A stretch of 64,000 bases of DNA from Nostoc linckia NIES-25 (GTDB lineage: Bacteria; Cyanobacteriota; Cyanobacteriia; Cyanobacteriales; Nostocaceae): the NCBI RefSeq assembly GCF_002368035.1, contig NZ_AP018222.1, forward strand, positions 868,001-932,000, read 5' to 3'. The notes beneath the pieces are model-generated. The model made no database searches. It saw only the letters and a list, made by a program, of their open reading frames with translations, and had not been told where the DNA came from. Shown here piece after piece: positions 43,786 through 53,245 of this stretch (position 1 is the first letter of the stretch; each line of letters opens with the position of its first letter). The position numbers and the translations under genes are program-made.

Positions 43786-44382
43786 TTAAAACAGTGTGAG
43801 AATGTACACCAAAGTGAAAAGAACAATCCAAATAATGTCTACGAAGTGCCAGTAAATTTCTGCCATTTCGATGAAGGTGTGATTTTTGGCAGTATATAGA
43901 CCGGGACGACGCGATCGCCACAACACAGCTAATATTAATAACAGTCCTATAAACACGTGCAAACCGTGGAACCCTGTCATTAAATAAAAGCAGTTGGCGA
44001 AGACATTGGTAGTCATGCCGTAGCCTAAAGTTGCGTACTCATAAGCCTGACCAATCAAGAAAATTGCTCCCATGATGGCAGTAATTGTGTACCACAGTTG
44101 CATTCCCTTGACATTATTCTTCTTAATCGCCGTATCGCCGAAGTGAATGACGAAACTGCTAGACACCAGAATAATGGTGTTAATCGTCGGCACAAATAAC
44201 TCTACTTCTGTTCCTTCCGGCGGCCAAACTGCCGTACTGCTGCGGAAAAACAAATAGGTGGCAAAAAATCCGCCGAACATCAGCGATTCAGAGACGAGGA
44301 ATGTCAACAGCCCCCAAACTCTTAAATCTGGATGTTCTTCGTGATGTCCTACACTTTCATGTTCTGTTGTCGCTATAGTCAT
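43786..44382 (-). CDS. coxC: CoxC, cytochrome c oxidase subunit III
   Basis: This 198-residue membrane protein has about five helices: WGLLTFLVSESLMFGGFFAT YLFF, TINTIILVSSSFVIHF, GAIFLIGQAYEYATLGYG and FHGLHVFIGLLLILAVLW. The conserved Glu and His residues of subunit III are present. It is the last cox gene of a coxBAC set. In heterocyst formers such second and third sets are expressed in heterocysts to remove oxygen. Confidence 0.93.
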   Translation of the reverse strand: MTIATTEHESVGHHEEHPDLRVWGLLTFLVSESLMFGGFFATYLFFRSSTAVWPPEGTEVELFVPTINTIILVSSSFVIHFGDTAIKKNNVKGMQLWYTITAIMGAIFLIGQAYEYATLGYGMTTNVFANCFYLMTGFHGLHVFIGLLLILAVLWRSRRPGLYTAKNHTFIEMAEIYWHFVDIIWIVLFTLVYILTLF

Positions 44383-44736
44383 AGATTTGTTGGTAATAAA
44401 GGGACTGGGGACTGGTGATTGGGCTGATATCTTGCATGATTTTTAACTAGCCCACCCAGAAATAAATCAGGCGTTGCGAGTTCTAGGCTTGAAGTTCCGA
44501 GTTCTAAGCTTAGAGTTCTGAGTTCTCAAATCAAATGACTAGAAATTTCAGTCACCTTTAAAGAAATATAGGAATCATATTTGATTTCTGAAAAATCTAA
44601 GTATTTGTAGGGTGTGTTAGGCGTAAGCCGTAACGCACCAAAGTCTTAATAATCGTGCGTTACACTGTCGCTAACGCACCCTACGTATCTTTTCAAAAAT
44701 CAAATAGTAGTCCTATAGCACTACTGACTCTACTAA
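44383..44736. other. coxA-coxC gap with repeats and hairpin
   Basis: No gene. It holds a GGGACTGGTGATTGG repeat near 44401 and GAGTTC-type repeats near 44480-44525. A 14-bp stem with one mismatch (TAGGGTGTGTTAG against CTAACGCACCCTA, 44607-44684) encloses a second pairing segment. This hairpin could reduce coxC expression relative to coxA or be a MITE-like element. Confidence 0.7.
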
Positions 44737-46428
44737 CTAAGCACTAGCTTCCGGTGTCGCTGCTGGCTGTACTTCATTACTATGGCCGTGACCGTAGTCA
44801 TAAGGGCCATGAGTCACAACTGGCAATACTTCCCAGTTCTCAATCGCAGGTGGCGAACTAGTTGTCCATTCTAAGGTCAAACCTTGCCAAGGATTATCAC
44901 CTGCTGGCTGTCCCTTAATCCAACTTTGAATAATGTTGATGGTGAAGGGAATGACTGATATTCCCAAAACAAACGAACCAAAGGTACAAATTTGATTGAG
45001 GTCGATAAATTGGGGGTCGTACATTGCAACTCTTCGCGGCATTCCTTGTAAACCCAATTCGTGCATGGGTAGGAAGGTTAAATTTGTGCCGATTAAGGTG
45101 AGGAAAAAGTGAATGCGTCCCCAGGTTTCATTCAACATCCGTCCGGTCATTTTGGGGAACCAGTGATAAATGCCGGCGTAAATGCCAAACACGGAACCGC
45201 CAAACAGAACGTAGTGGAAGTGTGCGACTACATAATAAGTGTCGTGGACGTGAACATCAAAGGGGGCTGTTCCCATTGTCACGCCGCTTAAGCCGCCCAT
45301 GACAAACATGGATAACAAGCCAATGGCAAAAAGCATCGCGCTGGTGAAGCGAATTTTACCACCCCAAAGGGTAGCAACCCAGCCGAAAATCTTGACGCCA
45401 GTGGGAACAGCAACAAGTAAGGTGGAAATCGTGAAGAACATCCGCATCCAACCGGGCGTACCGCTGGTAAACATGTGGTGTACCCAGACGAACAAACCAA
45501 CGACGCAGATAGCTACGCTAGAATAAGCGATCGCTTTATAACCAAAAATTGGCTTACGGGCATGAACTGGAATCACTTCGGACATAATGCCGAAGATGGG
45601 CAGAATCATTAAATATACTGCCGGGTGGGAATAAAACCAGAATAAGTGTTGGTAAATGACAACGTTACCGCCTGCATCTGGTTTAAAGAAGGAGGTGCCA
45701 AAGTTGAGGTCAAACAATAGTAGAATTAAACCTGCTGCTAATACAGGTGTGGAGAGTAAGGCAAGAATTGAGGTTGCCAAGATTGCCCAGCAAAACAGGG
45801 GTACTTGATCCCATTTCATGCTAGGAACCTTCATCATCAAAATGGTGATCACAAAGTTCAGCGAACCCAAAATTGACGAAGTTCCCACTAAAACGATCGC
45901 CAATATCCACATTGTTTGGGCGATGGGTGCTGTCACCAAGCTCAATGGTGGATAAGCTGTCCAACCCGATTGCGAACCGCCAAACAGGAAACTACCTAAA
46001 ATCAGCGCACCTGCTGGTGGGTTTAACCAAAAGGCGATCGCGTTCAGCTTCGGAAAAGCCATATCCCTAGCACCAACCATCAGCGGTACTAAGAAGTTAC
46101 CAAAACCCCCGATGGCACTGGGAACAATCCACAGGAAGATCATAATCGTCCCGTGATTGGTCATGAAAGCGTTGTACAGATTGGGGTCGAGTAAATCTGC
46201 ATCAGGTGTTGCTAATTCGACACGGATGGCCATAGCCATCAGTCCGCCGATGAGATAGAACACAAACGCTGTAACAAGATATTGGATACCAATAACCTTG
46301 TGATCGATATTAAATGTGAAATAATCTTGCCATCTCCACGCCTGTTGATGAGAAGTGTGGGCGATCGCCAGAGTTTCTGGTTTCTTTTCTTCTGGTGGAG
46401 TGTTCGGTGGAAATTCTACCTGTGTCAT
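44737..46428 (-). CDS. coxA: CoxA, cytochrome c oxidase subunit I
   Basis: This protein of about 563 residues is the haem-copper catalytic subunit, with about 12 membrane helices. It shows NHGTIMIFLWIVPSAIGGFG, HLFWFYSHPAVYLMILPIFG with the copper-binding His region and Tyr, and HDTYYVVAHFHYVLFGG with the haem ligands. ATG 46428 (MTQVEFPPNTPPEE) is the real start; the further upstream ATG would only translate a GTCATTTGTC-type repeat. Confidence 0.94.
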   Translation of the reverse strand: MTQVEFPPNTPPEEKKPETLAIAHTSHQQAWRWQDYFTFNIDHKVIGIQYLVTAFVFYLIGGLMAMAIRVELATPDADLLDPNLYNAFMTNHGTIMIFLWIVPSAIGGFGNFLVPLMVGARDMAFPKLNAIAFWLNPPAGALILGSFLFGGSQSGWTAYPPLSLVTAPIAQTMWILAIVLVGTSSILGSLNFVITILMMKVPSMKWDQVPLFCWAILATSILALLSTPVLAAGLILLLFDLNFGTSFFKPDAGGNVVIYQHLFWFYSHPAVYLMILPIFGIMSEVIPVHARKPIFGYKAIAYSSVAICVVGLFVWVHHMFTSGTPGWMRMFFTISTLLVAVPTGVKIFGWVATLWGGKIRFTSAMLFAIGLLSMFVMGGLSGVTMGTAPFDVHVHDTYYVVAHFHYVLFGGSVFGIYAGIYHWFPKMTGRMLNETWGRIHFFLTLIGTNLTFLPMHELGLQGMPRRVAMYDPQFIDLNQICTFGSFVLGISVIPFTINIIQSWIKGQPAGDNPWQGLTLEWTTSSPPAIENWEVLPVVTHGPYDYGHGHSNEVQPAATPEASA

Positions 46429-46429
46429 A

Positions 46430-46556
46430 TTTTTGTCCTTTGTTGTTTGTCCTTTGTCATTTGTCTGTCGTCCTTTATCTGCTGTCATTTATCCGTTGTC
46501 ATTTGCGACTTACTAATGACTAATGACTAATGACTAATGACCAATGACTAATGACT
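46430..46556. repeat. coxB-coxA heptamer repeat array
   Basis: Degenerate TTTGTCC/GTCATTT units (46435-46505) and a cleaner CTAATGA array (about 46513-46550, with one variant copy) fill the gap. The repeat runs to the stop of coxB at 46548. Confidence 0.85.
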
Positions 46557-47522
46557 TTTAACAACTGACTTCAGAGTTGCAGCACTAATCCCCATATCGT
46601 GGACGTGAGGGGCAAGAAACTCTGATGTTGATAACTCAGCAGGGTTAACTGCAACGATTTGTGAGTTTCCTTTTTGAGCAACTTGGTTTTCTGTCAACCA
46701 GGTTTGATATTCTTCTGGTGTGTGGACAATTACCTGTGTCCGCATAGATCCGTGGTAACCACCGCACAATTCAGCACAAACTACGGGATATGTGCCTGGT
46801 TTGGTAGCAACAAATCGTAGTTGGGTGGGGATACCGGGAAGTGCATCTTGTTTCAGCCGGAAGTTTGGCACCCAAAATGAGTGAATTACATCGCTTGCTG
46901 AAAGGTTGAGTTGCACATCAGCACCGACGGGAATGTGCAATTCTCCAGAAGTAATGCCAGTTTTTGGATAGTTAAATATCCAAGCGTACTGAATGCCTTT
47001 GACATCAACAACTAAGTCAGCTGGTTTGCCTTCGGTACTAGGAGAGGCACCAAAACCAATTTTTGGGGCTGTTGTTACTTCGGGGGTGTCATTGAGAGTA
47101 GCTGCGATCGCACTCCCACTCGCATGATTAACATGAGCTACCGAATGGGGATGATCCACTGCTTCAAAGCCTCCCATACGGTTAAAAACATCTACGCTGT
47201 AGATGCCTAAACACAAGACAATAATTGTGGGAATTGCTGTCCAAAAAACTTCTAAAGGCAAGTTGCCTTCTACTGGTAAGCCATCGGTGTCATCTCCCCG
47301 ACGCCGACGATACTTAACCAAAAATATCACGATTGTTCCTTCTACTACTAAGAAGAGAGCGATCGCAATGGTAAACATAACGTTGAAAAAACCGTCTACC
47401 AAAGGCGCTTGTTGCGATGCTTGTACCGGCAGTAGAGTGTGATTTTGACCAATCCAAATACTAATTGCTGTGACTACTATCCCAGCAACCAGAGTCCATA
47501 GTGAAACAGGAACTTGTTGCAT
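46548..47522 (-). CDS. coxB: CoxB, cytochrome c oxidase subunit II
   Basis: This 324-residue protein has two N-terminal membrane helices, VSLWTLVAGIVVTAISIWIG and FFNVMFTIAIALFLVVEGTI VIF, and a periplasmic/lumenal cupredoxin domain. The CuA site is VIHSFWVPNFRLKQD and CAELCGGYHGSM, with two Cys, His and Met. It accepts electrons from cytochrome c6 or plastocyanin. It is first in coxBAC. Confidence 0.94.
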   Translation of the reverse strand: MQQVPVSLWTLVAGIVVTAISIWIGQNHTLLPVQASQQAPLVDGFFNVMFTIAIALFLVVEGTIVIFLVKYRRRRGDDTDGLPVEGNLPLEVFWTAIPTIIVLCLGIYSVDVFNRMGGFEAVDHPHSVAHVNHASGSAIAATLNDTPEVTTAPKIGFGASPSTEGKPADLVVDVKGIQYAWIFNYPKTGITSGELHIPVGADVQLNLSASDVIHSFWVPNFRLKQDALPGIPTQLRFVATKPGTYPVVCAELCGGYHGSMRTQVIVHTPEEYQTWLTENQVAQKGNSQIVAVNPAELSTSEFLAPHVHDMGISAATLKSVVKSH

Positions 47523-48212
47523 ACATACTACCTGCTCTGTAAAGCGTCTTTTAAGGTACTGGGGACTGGGGACTGGTGATTGGTGACTGGGGATTGGGTG
47601 CTGGTGATTGGGTGATGGGTATTTGGTATTTGGTATTGGGGATTGGCTATTAGAAAAACTCTTTCTTGTCTCCCCATTCCCTAGTTCCTAATCCCCAGTC
47701 CCCAATCCCCAGTCACCAATCCCCAATCTCTCACTTCACTTATTAACTTTCTAACGTGCAGCTATAAAAAATGGGGGAAACTTCCAGATTTTTTTCATAT
47801 CTTTCCCCCAAAAAATTTTCAATTATATTTCAACTCCTATGACAAAGGAAGCTCAAGGCTTCCAGAAAAGATAGTTGTTCCAGAGGACACTGTTTGTCTT
47901 AATATCAAATCTGACTATACTAGCAGCAAGTTTAAATTTGTCAATAATTAACATATTACGATTTACGCATTTGTCTACTGTGAACTTTTTAGCTAGTTCC
48001 AGTAAATATTAAATACAACACTACGGAATAAAGCTATCATTTCAAACAGCAAGAAAGCATAAAATTAAACCTTTTTGCTTTTTGAATTTTGCCTTTTGAA
48101 TTCCGCGCAGCGGCACTAGTATTCCCCTCTAGTTACCTTGCTTAGGACATTTGCCCTTTCTACAAACAGTGCCTCCTTGGACGAACAACAATATTAAGTA
48201 ACTCCAAAAACG
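47523..48212. promoter_or_regulatory. Region upstream of coxB with a large repeat hairpin
   Basis: A G-rich run (GGGGACTGGTGATTGG units, about 47560-47645) is opposed by a C-rich run (CCCCAGTCCCCAATCCCC units, about 47690-47730), able to fold back over roughly 40-80 bp. The coxB promoter should lie to the right of it, between about 47760 and 48150. AT-rich sequence separates it from fdxB. No gene is supported. Confidence 0.65.
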
Positions 48213-48506
48213 TTAGTTGTTTAATGCAACATGGGTGTAGCAGTTCTTGGGACAAATCCGCGAACAAGCTTCACAACCAATACAGTTTTCTGGATTACTA
48301 ACTGCCATTACTTTACGTTCAATTTCTTCATCATCTTCGTCTTCTACAAACTCACCCTCTTCATTTAGTGCCTTCAAACCTAGTACATTGTATCCGCATA
48401 CTTTAATACATCTGCCACAGCCGATACATTTGTCTTTGTCAATTTCTTGAGCAAATTTAGGTGTCCAAGCTTTACCGCCAAATGTCAAACCTGTTAGTTG
48501 TGCCAT
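48213..48506 (-). CDS. fdxB: FdxB, nif-specific 2[4Fe-4S] ferredoxin III
   Basis: This 97-residue ferredoxin begins MAQLTGLTFGGKAWTPKFAQ and has the cluster motifs KCIGCGRCIKVCGYNVLG (about residues 26-43) and NCIGCEACSRICPKNC (about 74-89), with an acidic insert, EDEDDEEIERK, between them. It matches nif-specific ferredoxin III, which donates electrons during nitrogen fixation. It diverges from cnfR. Confidence 0.94.
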   Translation of the reverse strand: MAQLTGLTFGGKAWTPKFAQEIDKDKCIGCGRCIKVCGYNVLGLKALNEEGEFVEDEDDEEIERKVMAVSNPENCIGCEACSRICPKNCYTHVALNN

Positions 48507-49578
48507 GAATTCTTCCTCGGCAATTTTGCCTTGTAATCTATTCCTACTTTAACCATTATATTATCCTAATATTGGCTTTTTTTGTTATTCAATAATGATT
48601 TTCTTTCATCAAAATTTGATGACTTCGAATCTAAATATGTGTTGTTTTTAGTTCAAAATCTATAGATGAAATTAATTGCCAATAATTCTGATATAAATTC
48701 TATGGATTAAATGTTTATTAGGCTGCAACCGCAATAACTGTGATTTTAAAACTATATATATTTGTCTATAAAAATGATGATATTTTTTTGCAAATATTTT
48801 GATATTTTGGACAGTAAATATCTGGCAACAGTATCTATGTATACTAAACCAAATGTTTATTATTTACATTTAGATATCTGCAATATGTATTTTTGAAAGC
48901 AACATTTTGCATTTTTTGTTTCATTTAAATATTTAAATAAATGCTGACAAAATAAAGATTATTGTTTTTCCTTGTTGAATCCTACGAAACAGAGCTTATC
49001 ATAAAGAAACTGTAAACTTTATAGCAGAATATTATGAAGCATTAAATATTAAAATTATTAATAAATAAGTGAAAAGGTAATCCTCCGAGATTTAAATGCT
49101 GACTAAAAATACTTTGGTTAAGGTTTTACGGTTAAAGATAAAATGTTCGTTCAGTACATATTTTCATAAATGTTAAGTTTTTTTCTAAGCTCATTACGAA
49201 CAACTTAATTATTTTATTTATGAAATGTATAGTTAATAAAGAAGTAATCTTAGGCTCGGCTTGAAAGCCTTACACAGCTTTCAATTGGATGCAAAGTTAA
49301 ATACGGATGTGGGGAATTTCGTGTGGTGAGAAAAGATTATTCTCGCCATAAAGATAATTGGTAGCGATTGATAAATAAAAAAGAGGGGAAAAGGTTAAAG
49401 GGAAAAGGGAAAAGGAATCAACTCTTCTCTTACGAGACGCTAACGCGAACGCCCACAAGGGGCAAGGTTTTTACCTTTTCCCCTTTCCCCTTACCCCTTA
49501 CCCTTCTTGATAAACAGGACTCATCCAGGGGAGACCTGAGCCAGACATCTCAACGATTAGAGTGGGAACAGAGCCATT
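48507..49578. promoter_or_regulatory. 1,072-bp divergent fdxB/cnfR control region
   Basis: AT-rich near fdxB. A hairpin, GAAAGCcttacacaGCTTTC, lies near 49263-49282, and a possible second one is near 49325-49350 (GGTGAGAA with TTCTCGCC). A G/A-rich run (GGGGAAAAGG, about 49384-49412) faces a C/T-rich run (CCTTTTCCCCTTTCCCC, about 49473-49500). A palindromic module (GAGACGCTAACGCGAACGCC) lies between them. Its proximity to the cnfR start suggests a long structured leader. Confidence 0.6.
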
Positions 49579-51168
49579 ATGCCTTACACGATTCCTAACA
49601 ACAGTTGCGTTGGATGTGACAACTGCCGCCCCCAATGTCCTACGGGTGCAATCAAACTAGAGGACGATGAATATTGGATCGATCCTTATCTTTGTAACAA
49701 TTGTGAGGGTTATTATCCGAAGCCGCAATGCGTAATTGCTTGTCCAACTAATTCTCCCATTCCTTGGCAGGCGAAAAAAGGGAGATGCAAAGTTGAGCCG
49801 AGAAATACTACCAGCTTAGATTTGTTTTCTAACGGAAAGAATAATCCATTTGCTTCCGCGATCGCCATTTGGGAAGCTTGCAATCTACTGGCGCAACGCA
49901 CATCCTTAAATTGGGAAACTGACGAAGAAGGTTACTTGTGTTATGGCAGACAAGTAAATCAAGGCAAAGGCGCGATCGCTTTTCATATCCAAGATCCATT
50001 TAAGGTGAACGACAAGGCTAGAGATTTAGCCGCAATTGAGGGACTGGATATTAGAGCCGCTTGCATACATCTAATTTTTGCCGCTTATGCCACAGCCTTA
50101 GATAAACCTTGGGAACAAGAATTTGCGATCGATGAGCGCCAAATCGAAAAATATTTGGGGATGGAGAAACGCAAAGACTTAAACAAAGCTGCCAAGCTAG
50201 CTTTAATGAAAAATCTTGTCCAGCAAGCTTGCTCGTTGATTATCTCCATCGAATGGCCTCAACAAGGCCGAGTTAACGGATTCTCTGTCACACAAACCCG
50301 TTTATGGCACTTAGTGGATATTGAGCACCACTTTCAAGAAGACGCTCTCGGATGCAAATATCTGATTGGGCTAACTTTTAAAGTCAAAGCTGGTATTTGG
50401 GCGCAATATTTCTTAAACAAACAAGCATGTAAAGAGCGAACCGCATTCTATCAATATGGCAGCCTTCCCAAAACCTTGCTAACCACAGTCATGAGTATTT
50501 GGCAGCAACATGAAGGAGCAGTCCGACTCATGTTGTGGTTGTTGTTTAAAACCAAAATGGGCAAAGAACAACGCATCACCGTTCCTACCTTGCTGCGTAT
50601 TGCTTACGGTGAAGAAAAAGTCGGCGTTGCATCCAGACAACGCGAAGAACGCAAACGCTTGCTACGAACTTTTGAAAGCGATTTGGAAATTCTCAATCAT
50701 TACGGAATGAAACCAATCTTCGATCCAGTTACCTACCCACCAGAAATTCAACCTTTGTGGGCGAAGTTAATGGATATTCCCGAAGATCCAGACGAAGCAT
50801 TGGAATTTTGGACTAACGACGGCGGTGCAGAAACTCGCCTCACAGACACAGGCCCTCGTGGGAAATGGAATCTGCTGATGAATGCGCGGATTTTGGCTTT
50901 TGAACTACCACCAGAATGGGAACAACAAATCTCAGAATCGCAGAAAAAGCAACGGCGAGGCGTTAAGAATAAAAGAAAGCCTACAGCCACAGGCGATTTG
51001 CTAGGCGAACAAATTTTGGAAGCGCGAAAAAATTTAAACCTCTCCCAAAGAGAATTAGCCAAGCTTGCAGGTAAAAGCCAAAGCTGGATTCGAGATATCG
51101 AAAATGGTCGTTTAAAAGCCAAATTAGAAGACCAAGCACTGTTACGAAAAGTCTTGAATATGGCTTAA
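49579..51168 (+). CDS. cnfR: CnfR (PatB), activator of nitrogen fixation genes
   Basis: This 529-residue regulator combines an N-terminal 2[4Fe-4S] ferredoxin-like domain, NSCVGCDNCRPQCPTGAIKL then CNNCEGYYPKPQCVIACPTN (about residues 8-53), a long middle part, and a C-terminal helix-turn-helix, LNLSQRELAKLAGKSQSWIR DIENGRL (about 491-517). In Anabaena PatB, and in CnfR of other cyanobacteria, this protein activates nif genes under low oxygen, the clusters serving as oxygen sensors. Length and layout match PatB. It stands beside fdxB and the cox set. Confidence 0.95.
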   Translation: MPYTIPNNSCVGCDNCRPQCPTGAIKLEDDEYWIDPYLCNNCEGYYPKPQCVIACPTNSPIPWQAKKGRCKVEPRNTTSLDLFSNGKNNPFASAIAIWEACNLLAQRTSLNWETDEEGYLCYGRQVNQGKGAIAFHIQDPFKVNDKARDLAAIEGLDIRAACIHLIFAAYATALDKPWEQEFAIDERQIEKYLGMEKRKDLNKAAKLALMKNLVQQACSLIISIEWPQQGRVNGFSVTQTRLWHLVDIEHHFQEDALGCKYLIGLTFKVKAGIWAQYFLNKQACKERTAFYQYGSLPKTLLTTVMSIWQQHEGAVRLMLWLLFKTKMGKEQRITVPTLLRIAYGEEKVGVASRQREERKRLLRTFESDLEILNHYGMKPIFDPVTYPPEIQPLWAKLMDIPEDPDEALEFWTNDGGAETRLTDTGPRGKWNLLMNARILAFELPPEWEQQISESQKKQRRGVKNKRKPTATGDLLGEQILEARKNLNLSQRELAKLAGKSQSWIRDIENGRLKAKLEDQALLRKVLNMA

Positions 51169-51202
51169 GAAGAATTCAGAATGAGTTGCAACCAAAACTC
51201 TT

Positions 51203-51230
51203 GTAGAGACGTAAAATTTTACGTCTCTAC
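51203..51230. repeat. Perfect 28-bp palindrome between convergent genes
   Basis: The half-site GTAGAGACGTAAAA is followed at once by its reverse complement. It lies between the stops of cnfR and the sucrase/ferredoxin-like gene and could terminate both transcripts. Its outer part, GTAGAGACG, recurs at other palindromes in the window. Confidence 0.9.
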
Positions 51231-51299
51231 ATCAACAATTCATACTTTGTAAGATAGTAGCGAGTCTAAATCTCTGACTAATTGCATTCTGAATTCTGT

Positions 51300-52277
51300 T
51301 TATGCACTATAAGTCATTACCTTAGTTGAAGTAAGCCAAGCATTAGCTACAGTATATTTAGCGATCGCTGACTCTTGTGTAGCATTGCATGAACTTTTAA
51401 GTTTTTGAGTTTTGGTTACATCTTTCACAAGTTTCGCTTGGTAAGTGTAGAGAGAACCAGAAGCTTTTTCAAAACTTAGCTCGCCTAGAATCGTATTATT
51501 ATCTAAACTTTGCTCTAAGATTTTGCCTGCAACTTTGTAATTAAACCAATCCCATCCTTCACTGAGCATTAGTTCTTTTTCCAAAGTTTGAAGTGCAGCA
51601 GGCAAAATTCCCCAGCCTCGATAGACTTTATCCAAGCATTGAATATCGCCAGTACGAGTCAAAATCGATTTGAATGAATCTAGATCGAGATTACCGTAGT
51701 ATCTTCCTTCTGGGAAGTCTATAACTGTTGGTGCAAATCGATGTCCGCCAAAGTGCGATGATTTCCAAATCCGCACATTGTCTAGGTTCAAATCAGAAAT
51801 AGTCGCTGTAGCATGAAAATGAAACGGATTTCCATATCTGGCACAGCACTTATCATGGCTACCGTGGGTACATACTAAGATATCTCTAGTTGCAGTAGTT
51901 TCAACTTCAGAATTAGAGCCGATACCCCATAACCATTTTTGCACAACTGCTGCTACCTGCTCAATATTTGGTAGTATAAACTCTTGTCGATCGTATCCAT
52001 TACTCAAACCCTCTTTTTTCTGATAAATTAAAAGCGTAGTCTGGTTGATTTTATGTGATAAATCATTAGCAATTAAGAGGAATCTAATTGGTAGTTTAGC
52101 ACGTTTTACTTCCTCTATTAAAATCCTCAAATTCTCAGGCACCCATTTAGAGTTAAAGGCTTCTGATGTCCAAGGCGGAGGACACTCAACTAAAATATAA
52201 GTTTGGGAATTGGTGGCGCTACCAATAATATCTTCTCCTGCTTGCCGTGAATAATCGGAACAAAAAAAGGTATTCAT
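51300..52277 (-). CDS. Sucrase/ferredoxin-like (thioredoxin-fold ferredoxin) protein
   Basis: This 325-residue protein fits the Suc_Fer-like family. After an N-terminal part containing YILVECPPPW (about residues 27-36), the second half holds ILVCTHGSHDKCCARYGNPF (about 153-172) and WKSSHFGGHRFAPTVIDFPE GRYYG (about 190-214), whose Cys and His residues would hold a [2Fe-2S] cluster. The biochemical role is poorly known. It is convergent with cnfR; involvement in nitrogen fixation is not shown. Confidence 0.85.
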   Translation of the reverse strand: MNTFFCSDYSRQAGEDIIGSATNSQTYILVECPPPWTSEAFNSKWVPENLRILIEEVKRAKLPIRFLLIANDLSHKINQTTLLIYQKKEGLSNGYDRQEFILPNIEQVAAVVQKWLWGIGSNSEVETTATRDILVCTHGSHDKCCARYGNPFHFHATATISDLNLDNVRIWKSSHFGGHRFAPTVIDFPEGRYYGNLDLDSFKSILTRTGDIQCLDKVYRGWGILPAALQTLEKELMLSEGWDWFNYKVAGKILEQSLDNNTILGELSFEKASGSLYTYQAKLVKDVTKTQKLKSSCNATQESAIAKYTVANAWLTSTKVMTYSA

Positions 52278-53245
52278 CTAACTATACTCATTAGTGTATT
52301 TTATGGACAAAATGTGTTGGTCATTACAGTTGTGTTCTTAGCTACAATATCCTTGATTCAAGGAAATAAAAAAGAACAATATGCATTTCCCAGTTACAAC
52401 TAGGTAGCCACTTTATAACATCATCGTTGATTAATATGGTGGCAATTAATCAATTCTCCACAATAGAGATAAACAGTGTCAAGAGACATTTTTCCGTAGC
52501 AGCAGCATTAAATTTGTATTTAGTTTTATTGTTATTTGGTATTTCATAAATTTCCCCTTACTGAAACTCGGCTTTTGTAAACTTAATTTTTTTAGCAAAA
52601 TCAAAGATTTTAATGTATCTATCTAGGTATACATATTGCAAATTATTCTCAATATTTGTAGAAAAATAAAAGTAATTAGGGTTGGCGTAGTCAGCCAACT
52701 TGCGGCGATACATTCGCTAACCTTACCGAACGCAAGATCTCACCCGCTTTTTCTATTTCAAAGCGAGCAAAATCTTTACCCCACAAGAACATTCCTAGAT
52801 TTAGCAATGCCAAATAGTTAATTGAGCTGTAAATGCTCTAGTAACCTGTACTACATCCGCGATATGTTAACGAGCGAGACTAGTGACTGGTTATTTAGCA
52901 GCATCATTAATATCAACATTAACAAAACTAGTATTACGTTGTTACCTAATTTGACTGCCTGAAAATCACATCAGGATTTGATTTTAGGTATATGCCTTGA
53001 CTGTAACTGAAGTCAATAATAAATGCAACTACTTGACAACTGTTATATTTTCTTTACATTTTTGTGTCTCCAGAAGCTTGGTTAAATTAGGGTAGATAAG
53101 CATTTCATCATCAAAAGGTGTTATCAAAACAAGGATTGGTACTTTTTAAATAATAGATAATTTTTCTCAATTGTGGCAACTGTACAGAGGGCGCTTAGTT
53201 GTGCCTACGAACTGTAACTAATGACTAATTCCAAGATTTTTAGCT
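52278..53245. other. 968-bp intergenic region without a clear gene
   Basis: AT-rich sequence. A hairpin, GTTGGC/GCCAAC with a 7-base loop, lies near 52681-52699. Short open frames here have no ribosome-binding site or recognisable protein. The promoter for 53246 should lie near the right end, where a CTAATGA-type repeat (about 53216-53226) also occurs. Confidence 0.55.

Noticed and set aside
46429..46488. Extended N-terminus of CoxA
   Set aside because: The extra 20 residues (TADKGRQTNDKGQTTKDK) are translated heptamer repeats. ATG 46428 is the family start.
47560..47735. CRISPR-like array of short repeats
   Set aside because: Units are 7-8 bases, tandem and degenerate without spacers. These are heptanucleotide repeats, not CRISPR.
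49368..49598. ORF running into the cnfR start
   Set aside because: It translates purine-rich and pyrimidine-rich repeats and overlaps cnfR in another frame.
52636..52821. 61-codon ORF in a long intergenic region
   Set aside because: No ribosome-binding site or protein-like pattern; the composition is that of AT-rich spacer.
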